In this document: positions 1-10,639 of the stretch, one piece after another
How positions within the stretch are numbered: position 1 is the stretch's first letter
Layout of the letters: each line of letters starts with the position of its first letter
NCBI GenBank assembly: GCA_948567375.1
Contig: OX419756.1
Span: forward strand, 68,178,552 to 68,242,551
From: Lunularia cruciata
Lineage: Eukaryota; Streptophyta; Marchantiopsida; Lunulariales; Lunulariaceae
DNA length: 64,000 nucleotides
Direction: 5' to 3'
Made by a program: the position numbers and the translations under genes
Notes under the pieces: generated by a model
Databases searched by the model: none
Seen by the model: the letters and a program-made list of their open reading frames with translations, nothing else
Told to the model about the DNA's origin: nothing

Positions 1-29
1 TAATGGGACCTTTAGGGAAGGTCTATACA

Positions 30-120
30 CCACATAGAGTCTTGTTAGACTCTGGTGCGCAACCCTTATGTTGGAGAAGGCTGTAATAATCAGTCTGGAG
101 TTATAAAAGACCAATATGAA
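30..120 (+). pseudogene. Retroviral-type aspartic protease fragment (family A)
   Basis: Translation around 39-68 gives V-L-L-D-S-G-A-Q-P, the active-site Asp-Ser-Gly signature of retropepsin-like proteases; the catalytic Asp codon is at 48-50. The flanking residues fit gypsy proteases. The domain is incomplete at the left edge and soon runs into stops, so this is a remnant. Confidence 0.65.
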
Positions 121-169
121 GAGATGTCCATTTTAGATCCAAACATCTCTAGGTGGTGGTTCAACATAG

Positions 170-2230
170 TACATCACATGTGGGGAACTTGTTGTCCAGG
201 TTCAGCTTGGTCATCCAATTGATAGCTCGGTGGTGAGAGCTTAGGCTATTACGACAATAGTTGAGTAATATGATGTGCTAGTTGGGAGAGTAATGTTATA
301 CCCCATGGGTAAGCATTGACTATTGGGAGGAGACAACCTCCTATAGACCAGGTTGATAGTTTGGTGAGGGACGGGTATGTTGCCTACCAATACGCTTCAA
401 TAATGGAAATCTTGGCTCATTACAATTTGGGACCATAGCAACATTAGTTTTAGCTTTCAATGGTACAGTTACTTGGCCTGGTGACTTGTTGGAAGAGAAC
501 ACCCATGCAGAGGATACTCTAGTACCAAAGGAGATTACTTGGATTTGGAGTACAAGTGGGATTGTTCCATCCACCTTGGATGTTTCATTGTGGAGTTCAA
601 AGGAGGCATTGTAGCAACATGCAGATTAGTTGGTGCAACAGGCTTGGAGTGGAGCCTTTGTACCACCAAGAGATGAGTGTGAGGATGAGCCTCCAGGCCG
701 ATTACCTTGACACCTTTGGATACCACACTCATTGCTTAGCAGTATCCAATAGAAGGAGTAATTCAATTGGAGTTGTTCGGTGGGATTAGCACTTGACTAG
801 CTATGGTATTATAGGCGGGTATACGAGTATAGAGGTACTTGTATATAGAGAGAGATGAGACTATAGGTGAATCTCTCTACATCATGTGGCACACTTGGCC
901 TATCAGTATCCGGAATTATTATTGATGTCAACAATTAGAGATTATTAGAGGTCTTTACCAACATATATTTCCTTACTAGGGGTGCACAATCTGGAGCAAC
1001 ATAGGCCTGTTCACTTGGTGATTTCTGGAAGGCCATGTTAGGAACATACACATACTGGCCAACATTTGGGTCTTCAAGATCCTTATTCTAGTGTGTTTTG
1101 GGAGATGTTATGGATACTACGACATCTTTAGTTTCATCAGTCCATTCCTCTAGCTTACCTTTTGGAGAACATTCCTTGATGGATGATTCTTGCACCAGAG
1201 TGGTGGCAAGTAGACATCAGGTCCATTCTTGGATGGGACTTGTTGTATTGTTAGATGCAGCCAAAGTGGGTCACGCGCTCATCGTCTTTGTCTTTGGCAT
1301 ATTGTAGAACCTCTTACCCAAAGAGGTTCTACAATATGCTTATGATGGGATTCAACAACTTGACCACATCTTTGTTGATGATATCTTGCATGTTGGGCAT
1401 CAGTCTCAAATAGTGGTAGTGGCTAATAGGTCATCTATAGCAATGGTGAACGTAGTTGGACAACTTAGAGCCGCATTTCTCACACTCATGAGTTTCCCAG
1501 GCTCTCGTGTTTTTTGAGAGGGAGGACTTGGACTTGTTTGGAATTCACAGTAACATTAGTTGGTGGAGCCCAATGCCAATGAGAGAGAGCAGACAATTGG
1601 TTTTCACATTGGTATTACCGCTGTTTTAGAAGTGTCAAAGGCATTTAGGCATCAGTTGTTAGGTTAGGCTATGCACTTGAACTGTTTGACCTGGATTGTG
1701 AGCCTTGGCTTGGCAGAGCAACATAGGATGCGCTTTATAGGCATCACCACTTGGACACTTGTGAGCCCTATGCCTATCAAGACAATTCAAGCACATGTTA
1801 GGAGCAATGGACTGAGTAGACATGGTATTCTTGGGACACAACTAGTGGCTACTAGGGAGAGTGGTCTACTTGGAGTCCATCTAGGTGAGCGTGGGCTACT
1901 TGGATTACACCCTTTGTCCACTTGGGATGCAGCTAGAGGACATATGGAGCTTGCAGCCATAGTGGATGGAGTTTTGCACATAGAGGTTGGGATCTCAAGG
2001 CATGACACTATTGCTCCCAAGGGCCCAGTGTAGTAGCCAATTAGTGCGTCTTCCACTCCTACAATAGTTTTAGAGGATACTTGAGAGCCAGATCTTGGAC
2101 CCAAGCTTATTAGAGAGGAAAGATGGAGGGTTTAGAGGTTCTTGAGGAGCCACACGAGTTGTGTTGCCTTCATTATGAAGGATTTGGGTGCTTTGAAGGG
2201 ATCTGGTATACAGATTGAGCTCACTAACAA
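170..2230 (+). other. Protease-to-RT spacer of family A; no domain recognised
   Basis: The six longest open stretches here are 60-120 codons and show no motif I can name. The segment keeps the G/T-rich + strand composition of the flanking element, so it is probably decayed polyprotein or inserted repeat and not a separate gene. It contains a perfect 19-bp hairpin at 1297-1339. Confidence 0.4.
1297..1339. repeat. Perfect inverted repeat (19-bp stem, 5-nt loop)
   Basis: Bases 1297-1315 (GCATATTGTAGAACCTCTT) are exactly reverse-complementary to 1321-1339, separated by ACCCA. There is no mismatch in a region that is otherwise heavily mutated. Confidence 0.9.
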
Positions 2231-3040
2231 TGCACTAGTTTTCCAACGTCCTTACCGATATAGTGATATGGAGAGGACATTGATTTAGAGCTAGAGTAGT
2301 GACCTTTTTGAGGCTAGTTTGGTGGAGATCTTACATGGGGAGTATGCATCAGTGACAGTGATGCTAGCTAAGAAGGATATGCATGGCAACTACACAAATA
2401 GGCAAATGTATGGAGATTACCGTCCTATCAACCAACAGACCAAGGCTGATTGGTATATCATGCCTACACCAAAGGAGATTTTTGATGCGATTGGGCATGC
2501 AAAGGTCTTCAATACTTTGGATCTTTGAGCGGGATATCATCAATTTCCAAGCAAGGAGGAAGATAAGTCCAAGATAGCATTCTGGGCTATTGATCCCCAT
2601 GGTTAAGATGTGTTATATTAGTGGAGGTTCTTACCATTTGGGTTAAAGAATGCTCCTATTGAGTTCCAAAAGGTCATGGATAGGATCCTAGCTGGATTGG
2701 ATTTTGCTTGGTGCTATATTGATGACATTTTGGTCTATAGCACTACTGTGGAGGAGCATGAGAGACAATTGTTGGAGGTGTTTGAGAGGTTGAGATCTCA
2801 TGGACTCAAATTACATCCTGGGAAATGTAGGTTCTTCCACGAGCAAGTTGAGTATTTGGGTCATACTATCTACCCCGAAGGACTTGGTGTTTAGTAGACC
2901 AAGGTGGAGGCTATTGCATATATTCCTTGGCCTATGGATGTGAGTAGAGAGCAAGCATTCCTTGGGTTGGTAAACTTCTATCATCGCTATGTTAGAGGAT
3001 TTAGTGCTATTGCTAAGGCCTTGATGAAGCTGACCAAGCT
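2230..3040 (+). pseudogene. Reverse transcriptase, family A gypsy element
   Basis: The region reads through fingers, palm and thumb of a gypsy RT with interruptions. GEYASVTVMLAKKD and GDYRPINQQT mark the N-terminal part; after a TGA at 2526-2528 the frame continues with GYHQF and an LPFGLKNAP motif. The catalytic box is YIDD in the open stretch beginning at 2676, followed by LHPGKCRFF and VEYLGH near 2815-2865. A TAG interrupts just after VEYLGH-TIYPEGLGV. The catalytic Asp pair is retained, but several stops make it non-functional. Confidence 0.88.
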
Positions 3041-3149
3041 TACATAGGAGTGGTGTTGGGGAGATGACAAGAGAGAGCTTTTGTAGAGCTCAAGAAGAGG
3101 TTGACATCTGCTCCTATTTTGAGGAGACCGATTAGAGGATGATCATTTC

Positions 3150-3560
3150 AGGTTCATATTGATTGGAGTATGTTGGGACTTGGAGCGGTGCTCATCCAGC
3201 ATGATGATGAGGAGAAGGAGTTTGTGGTGGCCTATGCTAGTTGTTCCAACAATTCAGCAGAGGTGAAGTATGGTTCATATAAGGGAGAGTGCTTGGCAGC
3301 AGTTTGGGCAATAACACATTTTCAATGTTACCTATTTGGTAACCCCTTCACTCTCCTCATTGATCATCAGCCATTGAAGTGGTTGATGGAGTCCAACAAG
3401 CTTTCAGGGAAGCTTGCACGATGGGCTCTGATTTTATAGGAATATGACTTTCATAGTTGTTCATAGACCTAGAGTGGTGAACCGTGATGTAGATGAGTTG
3501 AGTAGAAACCCATGTCCCAGCCAGCAAGATTAGATTGGAGCACATTGGCATGGTGAGATA
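3150..3560 (+). pseudogene. RNase H domain, family A gypsy element
   Basis: The 89-codon open stretch 3170-3439 carries the gypsy RNase H-like fold signature: GLGAVLIQ at the start, FVVAYASCSNN, KYGSYKGECLAAVWA and the LLIDHQPLKWLM motif, ending in KLARWAL. It is homologous to the RT-linked RNase H of other Ty3/gypsy elements. Downstream to 3560 the tether to integrase is readable only in pieces. Confidence 0.85.
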
Positions 3561-3829
3561 GATGAAGATATGGTGTCAAGTTGGCATGCATTGGCCTTTT
3601 TGTGTATATTTTCTGAGGCTTTGGTGGTATCTCTCTCAGTGCATATAGGAGGAGTTATTGAGGTCATAGATCCAAAGAGTGAAGATATTGGTATAGTTCA
3701 GCGAGACATTCATGATGATGTCTTAGTGATGGACTATCTTTGCACTAGTATTGTGGGTGGCATAGTTAGGGTCCAGGAGAGAGATTGTGTTCTTTAGCAA
3801 GCCAGATGGTTCAAATTGGAGGGCAAACA

Positions 3830-4460
3830 CCCCTTTTGAGTGTATGGGAGGATAGTAGAGTGAGAGTAGTTCCACTTCCATCTCAGAGACTATAGTTGGT
3901 CCATCATGCTCATGAGGAGCTAGGACATTTTGGAGTCAAGCATACATATAGCTTACTCCAGTCATTATTGGTGGCACAGTATGCAAACCAAGGTACAACA
4001 ATTTGCTGCCAAATGTGTGGTTTGTGACCGAGTTAGAGCATCATTCAATGCTCTTGTACCACAATTACACCCATTACCTATCATGGGATTGGCTTACCGT
4101 TGGAGTTTGGACTTCACTAGACCTTTACCGCTCACTGTGAGACATCATTAGTATGTTTTGGTGATGGTGAAGCACTTCTCTAAGTGGATTGAGTTGGTGG
4201 TACTTCCTGACAAGACTAGTGAAAGGACAACTTATTCATTCCTAGATCAAGTTCTTAGTCATTTTGGTGCACCAATTGAGGTTTTGACTGATCAAGGTAT
4301 AGAGTTCTTTGGGGAGTTTCAAGTCTTGTGTGATAAGGCTTTGATTGATCATCATATTACATCCCAATATCACCTTGAGGCAGATGGCTTAGCAGAGAGA
4401 GTGGTTCAGACGGTGAAGAGAGGATTGCTAAAGTATGGTTTGTAGAGAGGCCACTTGGGA
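3830..4460 (+). pseudogene. Integrase zinc-binding module and catalytic core, family A
   Basis: A His-His-Cys-Cys zinc module is visible: HEELGHFG near 3910-3935, then HYWWHSM and CVVCDRV at about 3960-4035. The core follows with WSLDF (first acidic residue) near 4108, a TAG at 4150-4152, LTDQGIEFFGEF (second Asp) near 4285-4315 and EADGLAERVVQ (Glu region) near 4377-4410. This is the DD35E integrase arrangement. The segment to 4760 still reads as the integrase C-terminal part (LPWLAIGYQ, SFSPYFLLYGRDP) with several stops. Confidence 0.87.
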
Positions 4461-5005
4461 GATTGGGATCTCCAATTACCTTGGTTGGCCATAGGCTATC
4501 AATTCAGCTGGGAAGCCTCCTTAGCATCCTTCTCTCCTTACTTCCTACTCTATGGACGAGATCCAGATTTACCTGTAGCCATTTGTTGAGATGCTATTGT
4601 AGTTTTGGACTTGGATGACCCAAATGTATGGATGAGCACATGTTCTCAGCGAGCAAAGATCTTTTGGAGAGTGATGTCGATGGCCTTTGAGAACTTGGCG
4701 ATTGCTTAGCATAAAGATACTTTATGCTATGTTACCATTCAAGGAGGAGGTTATAGACCCTCAATTTGTTGATTTCATCCAGGAGACTATGTATATCTAT
4801 AGCAAACAACACCGACGACATTGATGTTTTGACAAGCCGCACTATCTTGAGAATGCGTGAGGTTTTGCCATCTAGAGTCCTTGTGTTGGAAGGATGTGAT
4901 AGTGTTGTTTGGAAGGATCATGTGTGCAATTGTGCGCCATGCCACCTCCTAAACATTGATGGTACTATGGACCCAAGCTTGGTACTTGTATGTGTAGGCT
5001 TAAGG

Positions 5006-5140
5006 TGTGTGTTATGTGCCTCTTTTAGTGGAGCTACTACTATGTTAGTGTGTGATAGCTATTTGAGAGGATGGCATATGGCATGTATGACTCCTCCCCT
5101 CATGGTGGTTCCTTAAGGACAATAATTATATCCTAGATGT
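5006..5140 (+). pseudogene. PHD-type zinc finger at the C-terminus of the family A polyprotein
   Basis: In the frame that follows integrase, 4766-5116 is open and ends with CVLC, then VCDSY, then WHMAC, the first part of a Cys4-His-Cys3 PHD finger. In the same frame past a TAA at 5114-5116, LYPRC supplies the last ligand pair at about 5129-5140. One Cys of each of the second and fourth pairs has become Tyr, a single TGT-to-TAT type change. PHD fingers bind histone H3 tails, so by analogy with chromodomain-bearing chromoviruses the domain may have guided integration; that role is inference. The upstream part (VVWKDHV, CAPCHL) joins it to integrase without an intergenic break. Confidence 0.75.
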
Positions 5141-5292
5141 ACTTGACCTATAGCATGTTCATTCTTTATGTGGTATAGATTGCAGATGGTGACTAACAAT
5201 GGGGCTCCAAAGCACCCAGCCTTTTGATCTTGGCCCATCATAGAGGAGATGGTTATCTAGAGTTAGAGGGACCTAACCGCCAGCTAGAGGGG

Positions 5293-5833
5293 TGATTATG
5301 GCACTTTAGAGTCTATGTATGACTTACGTGTGACTTATACTTCTATAGTGTATAATGTTGACAGCGATGTATGTTGTGAAGTGATATATATATATCACGC
5401 CATCTGTAATGTTGCATCTAGATTGCTCAGACACTAGAGTTGCAGTGATAGTAGTTAGAGTTATTTCAATAGTTTCTCAGAGACTACTTTCTGACGGTCA
5501 GATTTTGTGTTTGGGGTACTGACTTGACGGTGGGGCCTACCATCACTTTGCACCATTTGCATCATCAAGTGCGTCGTCAATAGGACCATTAGGGTTTCAG
5601 ACCTAGCTCAAGTCCAAGGGTATACTTTCAAAGGGTAGCTCCAAAGAGCTCACTTCTTTAATGTTGAGCCTTCGAGTTCTTGGCTATGGTGGACAAAGGC
5701 CGATGAGTATCACTTGGATTCTCTTAGCTAGAGTGGATGTGGCTTGATTGTAATTAGTGCCTAGTTGTTGGAAATTTATAGAGTGATAGATCAAGTATTG
5801 ATTTGAGTTGAGTGTATTTGAGAGTTGTAAACA
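5293..5833 (+). repeat. 3' LTR of family A
   Basis: A purine run AGAGGGG (5286-5292) looks like the polypurine tract and abuts TGATTATGGCAC, the probable LTR start. The segment ends in AAACA at 5833, so the ends are TG...CA. A second copy of the first ~110 bp begins at 5837, and further LTR-A pieces lie to 7745, which supports the boundaries. No clean 5-bp target duplication can be scored because the 5' LTR is outside the window. Confidence 0.65.
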
Positions 5834-5836
5834 ATC

Positions 5837-6035
5837 TGATTATTATGGCACTTTGGAGTCTATGTATGATTTATGTGTGAGTTGTGCTTCTATAGTGTAT
5901 GACGTTGACATCAATGTATGTTGTTGATAGTGATGTATGTTGTATAGCATATACAAATTGCTACACAACATATATCATTGTCAACATCATACACTATAGA
6001 TCAACATCAAGATCTTGTATTTGGCTATATGCAAG
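5837..6035. repeat. Truncated LTR-A copy followed by an inverted LTR-A piece
   Basis: Bases 5837-5945 repeat the first ~110 bp of LTR-A on +. About 5950-6035 carries the same start of LTR-A in reverse: 5967-6000 is the reverse complement of the CTATAGTGTATGACGTTGAC block at 5891. The junction forms a large imperfect palindrome. In - orientation the inverted piece lies directly downstream of ORF-C copy 1. Confidence 0.65.
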
Positions 6036-7200
6036 TCCAAGGTACAAAACTTTACCTTTTCTCCATCCAACTAACTTCAAACACTTACTGCTTTTGCTTC
6101 CTTCCTTTGCAAGCCTTTTTTGTATGTTTCTTATTGCTACTTTCCTTCAAGCCAAAGTGCACTAAGGTCTACTTGAAATCTTTGGATTTCTTCCTCAAAG
6201 TTTCTTTGGTCAAAAACCAACTAAGTATTTTGTTGTCTAAGTTTGTAATTCTCCTACATTAGAGTGTCTACCTTCTTACACTCTTGTATATGTTTATGCT
6301 CTTCTTGAGGTCTTCTTTCTACTTGTCTTGCTGCACCTTTAAGATGTATTTATTTTTTAGTAGTCTCCTTGCTAGCAAAGGTAAATCACCTACATTTGGC
6401 CAAACCTCTTAGTATCATAAAAGGATCACCTACAAGAATCACAAGACTTGTCCTATTGTGTAGATTACAAAGTCTACCCTACTCCATAAAGAACTAGAGC
6501 TCATTGGACTTGGTTACCAACTTTTGATCTTTGCATTGCAACTCTTATGAAGCTTCCTCTTCTTTCTTCTCTATCTCTACTTGGGCTTCTTCTTATACTT
6601 ATTTCCCAATACTTATCTCCAATTGTGCTAAATTTGTTGGTCCTTTGGGCCAAAGATCTTGTTGATCTTGGGCTATCTTTGGCTATTTGGCTTCTTCTTG
6701 ATCTTTGGCTTCTATTTTTCATCTTGTTCTTTATGTTGACTCTACATTTGCATATATTTTACCTCATCCGTAATCTATATCCAACTCTTGCAAAGTGAGA
6801 TCCTTCTCTTTTTCTTCTTCCTTTTCATCTTTGGCTTTATCTTCCTCAAACAAAAAATCTACCACTTAAGGATTCATGCTTTCTCTCCTTGCAAGTTTCT
6901 TTTCAATGTTGATTTCTTCTTCTTGATTTTTGGCACTCTAATCTTGTTACTTGTCTTGGCAAATTCTTCATTCTCCTCTCTATAAGATTATGCAATGCTC
7001 TTCCTTTGGGTTGAGAAGGGAAATACTCTTTCAAGTGGAAATGGCTTGAAAACTTTTTCATTACCTCCTTGCTCAACAAGTTCAACCTCATGTAAAAGTG
7101 TATGGCAAAGGAGGTAAGATAGGTATCTCCTTTGTCTTCTTCCAACTCTTTAATCATCAACCAAGCCTGCTTGTAAAACATATAAGCCCTACTCACTACT
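6000..7200 (-). pseudogene. ORF-C copy 1: unidentified repeated ORF with acidic and coiled-coil parts
   Basis: On - strand, 7196-6903 reads WAYMFYKQAW (partly substituted), then TSFAIHFYMRLNLLSKE and EYFPSQPK. The same protein block recurs at 10920-11140 and 54660-54980 on +. Downstream is a charged region and then, at about 6545-6020 on -, a heptad-like coiled-coil stretch (for example EEEIQRF, ENYKLRQQN) interrupted by stops that replace Gln codons. Its LTR-A-like 3' neighbour suggests it belongs to an LTR element, perhaps as an extra or gag-like ORF. I do not recognise the family. Confidence 0.5.
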
Positions 7201-7399
7201 CCTTGGTAACATACTCAAATAAAATAGCTTGGTTAATAGTCAAGTAGGTTGCTCTCTTTGGTCTAAAAAACTTCATTAGGGCTTATATAATTGCTCTTTG
7301 GGTTGGATCTTTGTGATTGGCTACTTTCCAACCATTACTAAATGTTTGTCTTGGTAGTCATAGTTTTACCACTAGTTACTGCATGATTACTTAATGACA

Positions 7400-7745
7400 A
7401 CTAGATATGGTATAAGGTTGAGTGATTGTACTATGGAGTTACCATTTGCACCATCAAATGCACTATTAAGGAGCTTAATACATCTTGATCCTCTTAGCTA
7501 GAGTGATTGTGGCTTGACAATGTGATAACTATTCGTTTGCAATATATATTGATGTTCAATGTTCAAATTTGAGACATTATTCAAGTTGCAATAAATTAAT
7601 AACATAGAAAAAGATGTGTTATACACTATAGTTTTACATTGGTCTTTACAGATTGTGGATCTTTGAAGACTATATGTGACTTTTATATAAGTTGTGCTTC
7701 TATAGCGTATGATGTTGACAATGGTGTATGTTGTGTACCAATGAA
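7400..7745 (+). repeat. Two further LTR-A fragments
   Basis: About 7400-7530 matches the 3' part of LTR-A (compare CTCTTAGCTAGAGT at 5719 and 7490, and the CACCATTTGCATC-like block). About 7650-7745 matches the 5' part (GTTGTGCTTCTATAG... at 7693 against 5879). With 5837-5945 they suggest one LTR split by the ORF-C segment plus a third partial copy. Confidence 0.55.
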
Positions 7746-7749
7746 TACA

Positions 7750-10090
7750 TCCATACAAATGTTCCACATCAAATTGATTACCATTGAAGGAGATGCAACT
7801 ATGAAGAATCTAAGTTGGTTGTTCACCCTTCAGATTGATTGATGAAAACTTTTGATTGAAAGTGAAATCACTTAAGGCGCACTTGAGTTAATAGCTAGGA
7901 TTAATCATTTCATTTGGTGGTTGGGCAGTCATTATATGCACATGTGAAGGCTTTAGTGTTCACTTATAGTCCTTGGTGGTTGTTCTTTAATTGCAATGGC
8001 AACATGTTTAACATTATGTACGATCTTTGGTCCCAAAGATCTTTGGCTCCAAATAATTCTTGTACTTGTGTCTTTGTTTTTAACTCTTGTTTGAACTTGA
8101 CTTTTTAGTACTAGTTCATTTGTATTGTAATATTGTTCATGGTTGTGTTTTTTCATACCTTAACATGTAAATGGATATTATCCAACAAATATTTGAACAA
8201 GAGGTATTTGCCTTTGGACACACAATCAATTTCCCTTGACTTCATAAAAAAGAAAGAGATAAAAAATTTGCAACTTTTGCAAAAATGTGGCTATAAAATA
8301 ACATTATGTAGATAGGAGAAGATTTGATGTACAAGCCTATATGTTCAGAATATGAGGTGGTGTTGGCAATGGGTTAAAAAATTATTAATTGGTTTGAGAT
8401 TTTTAGTCTTGTTCAGTTTCCTATGAAGAATAGACTGCACATAAATCTCAAGTCATATTTGGCAACAACTAAGAATGTTGTGAAAATGAGTGAACTTTTC
8501 TATTCTCAATCAAGTTTAATTGAGACAAGAAAAAGGTGTCAATCTTAACATCAAGCCAAGCAAAACAAAGAATAAGATTATATACCTCTTAAATAAAATA
8601 TAGATTTTTGATACAAAAAATGTATATTGATAATCTTTGACTGCAAGTTGGGCTCAAATAAGTTAGAAGAAGTGATCTCTAAGACATTTGTGCTAGCATT
8701 TGACTTATGATTCTCTTTTGGTGTATTAAAAAAACTATTTGATATTGTAAATCTAGAAATTACTTATAGTTCATGCAATATAAGAGAGAATATTTAACAA
8801 AAAAATTTACAATGATTTTATTCCAACTTGATTGTTTTTAATTTAAGTTTCTCTTCTTGTTTAAATATGGAATTCTTGACATGCTTCAAGTGAATGGTTT
8901 ATAGTGATCACTTACCCAAAAGATAATGCAACCAAATCTTGTTTCATAAACCATAGATAATTGGTTGTATTCCAAAGAAAATAATTCATTCTTAATGGAT
9001 TTTAATCTCCTCTAAGTGATGGAAGCTAGGTGCAAGTTATCCAAAAATATGACTTGTAATATTTCTCCAAAAACCAAGTTAGTAGTATTGAAATTCAACC
9101 TTATAAGATCATATAATTGCACAAAGTGATATAAAATTATAAGATTTGGTTCAAACTCATTGATTTATGTAAGAAGAAACTTCTTATTTACATCATTGAC
9201 ATCATTGCTGAAGAAATGAAGGAATGTGCTATAAAGATATACATTATTGGATTAATGGTCAATAAAAGCTAACTTACCTACAAGCATGATCAAATGTTAA
9301 TATGATATGATCAAAGAAGTAAAAAATCCCATGATATAACTTTGATTTACCCTTCTTTAATCTTGATGTATTTTGTTGAAACTTTGTGATCCAAGAGGTG
9401 CACAAGGTTTCAAACTCATATACTTCCTAATACTTCATTACCATGAGCACTTCTTTTTGTTTTTCTGTACATGTAGATATTATCAAAAGAAACCATAACA
9501 ATCCTATCTATTTAGCAATTTATCTAATTTATCTATTTGCAATTTATATATGAGGTATCGGAGAAATTAGAAGAATGCCAAAATATCTTTACATTATGCA
9601 AAATTTGATCTTGGCACATCTTTCTTGTAAAAAGGGAATTTCTAAGTATTATAACATAGATTCAACTTGGTGAAAGACTTTGTTCAAATTTATCAATACA
9701 TTCAAATTTTATTTATCTAAAAAACAAGCTTTCCTATCTTGTCAATCCAACAAAGTCAATAGTTCAAATATAAAAGACCAATATGGTTCCTAATTTTTTA
9801 CATTATTCATTTTTTATTAGTTTCAACTTTGATATTATGCAAGGAAAACTCTTAGATGTAATAAACGTCATAATTGTGCATATTGAGCGAAAAAATTGAG
9901 TGATAAAATACAAGTCAAAAGGCAAACTAAAGGAAGAATGAAAAATTAGACATAGGATTAAAGGATGTTCAAAGAAAAATGGCTTTGGTGGAGAGTAACT
10001 TTGGCATGGAAGATTTTTGGACGGGACCAAAACTCAACCAATTGACTTTGCCCTAGTACCACTTCATCCCAAATTTGATAGATGTTGAGG
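7750..10090. other. Decayed AT-rich repeat sequence, no gene seen
   Basis: No open stretch here resembles a known protein. About 7985-8110 contains AAAGATCTTTGG and neighbouring sequence resembling block D (52900-53300) in reverse, so this is probably old retroelement DNA. From 8200 to 10090 I see only A/T-rich sequence without motifs. Confidence 0.5.
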
Positions 10091-10097
10091 ACCATGT

Positions 10098-10099
10098 AG

Positions 10100-10144
<45 letters not shown>
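10098..10144. repeat. Compound microsatellite (TA)n(TG)n
   Basis: A run of about 12 TA dinucleotides passes directly into about 11 TG dinucleotides. This is a simple-sequence repeat, not part of any gene. Confidence 0.95.
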
Positions 10145-10639
10145 CCAACAACTAGTCAAAGGATGATTGTTTCATCTTCAAGAGTGATGGTTTGCATTCA
10201 GAAGAGGATTGTTGGCATTTGGCTAATTACACACATTGGTAATCAAGACCATGGATGATGATGATGTCTTGCATGTGTGACAAAGAAGAGTGCTTAACCA
10301 CTCCATAGTCATAAGATGACCAAAGACTTTGCTAATAGAATAAAGTGGTGAATGTTCAATTCCACTTTTCATAACATAAGTATTCATCTTTAGTCTTGAA
10401 TTGGAACTAATTGCCTATAACAATCTTACCTTCATCATTTCACCATTTGTTTGCCTACCTACCTTGACCTTCATTTCCTTAGCACTTTAAGAAGATGATG
10501 TTTGTTCATAAGCAAATGAATCAGCCCACCAAAGCTATTCTTATGAGCCTTGTAGTGAGTCAATAGGCAATATGTCATTGAAAAGAAATGATTTAGAGCA
10601 AGCAGTTAAGTTTCTTGCTTTGGGACTAGGATGTAACTT

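Larger units (their letters stand above)
1..5833 (+). mobile_element. Degenerate Ty3/gypsy retrotransposon, family A (5' end outside window)
   Basis: A long decayed LTR retrotransposon enters from the left edge. Read on +, it gives in order an aspartic protease fragment, a long poorly readable spacer, reverse transcriptase, RNase H, an integrase zinc module and core, a PHD-type finger and a 3' LTR. This RT-RH-IN order is the Ty3/gypsy (Metaviridae) order. The reading frame is broken by many in-frame stops, mostly TAG/TAA/TGA where related elements have Gln, Arg or Trp codons, and by frameshifts, so it cannot be autonomous. Gag and the 5' LTR lie left of the window. The 2.2-kb stretch between protease and RT (about 170-2230) is unusually long for gypsy and I could not assign a domain to it. 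Confidence 0.85.

Noticed and set aside
4766-5116. Independent host gene encoding a PHD protein
   Set aside because: The frame runs on from integrase and ends just before the polypurine tract and LTR, so it belongs to the retroelement.
10098-10144. Possible transposon end at the (TA)n(TG)n run
   Set aside because: It is a simple-sequence repeat with no flanking inverted or direct repeat.
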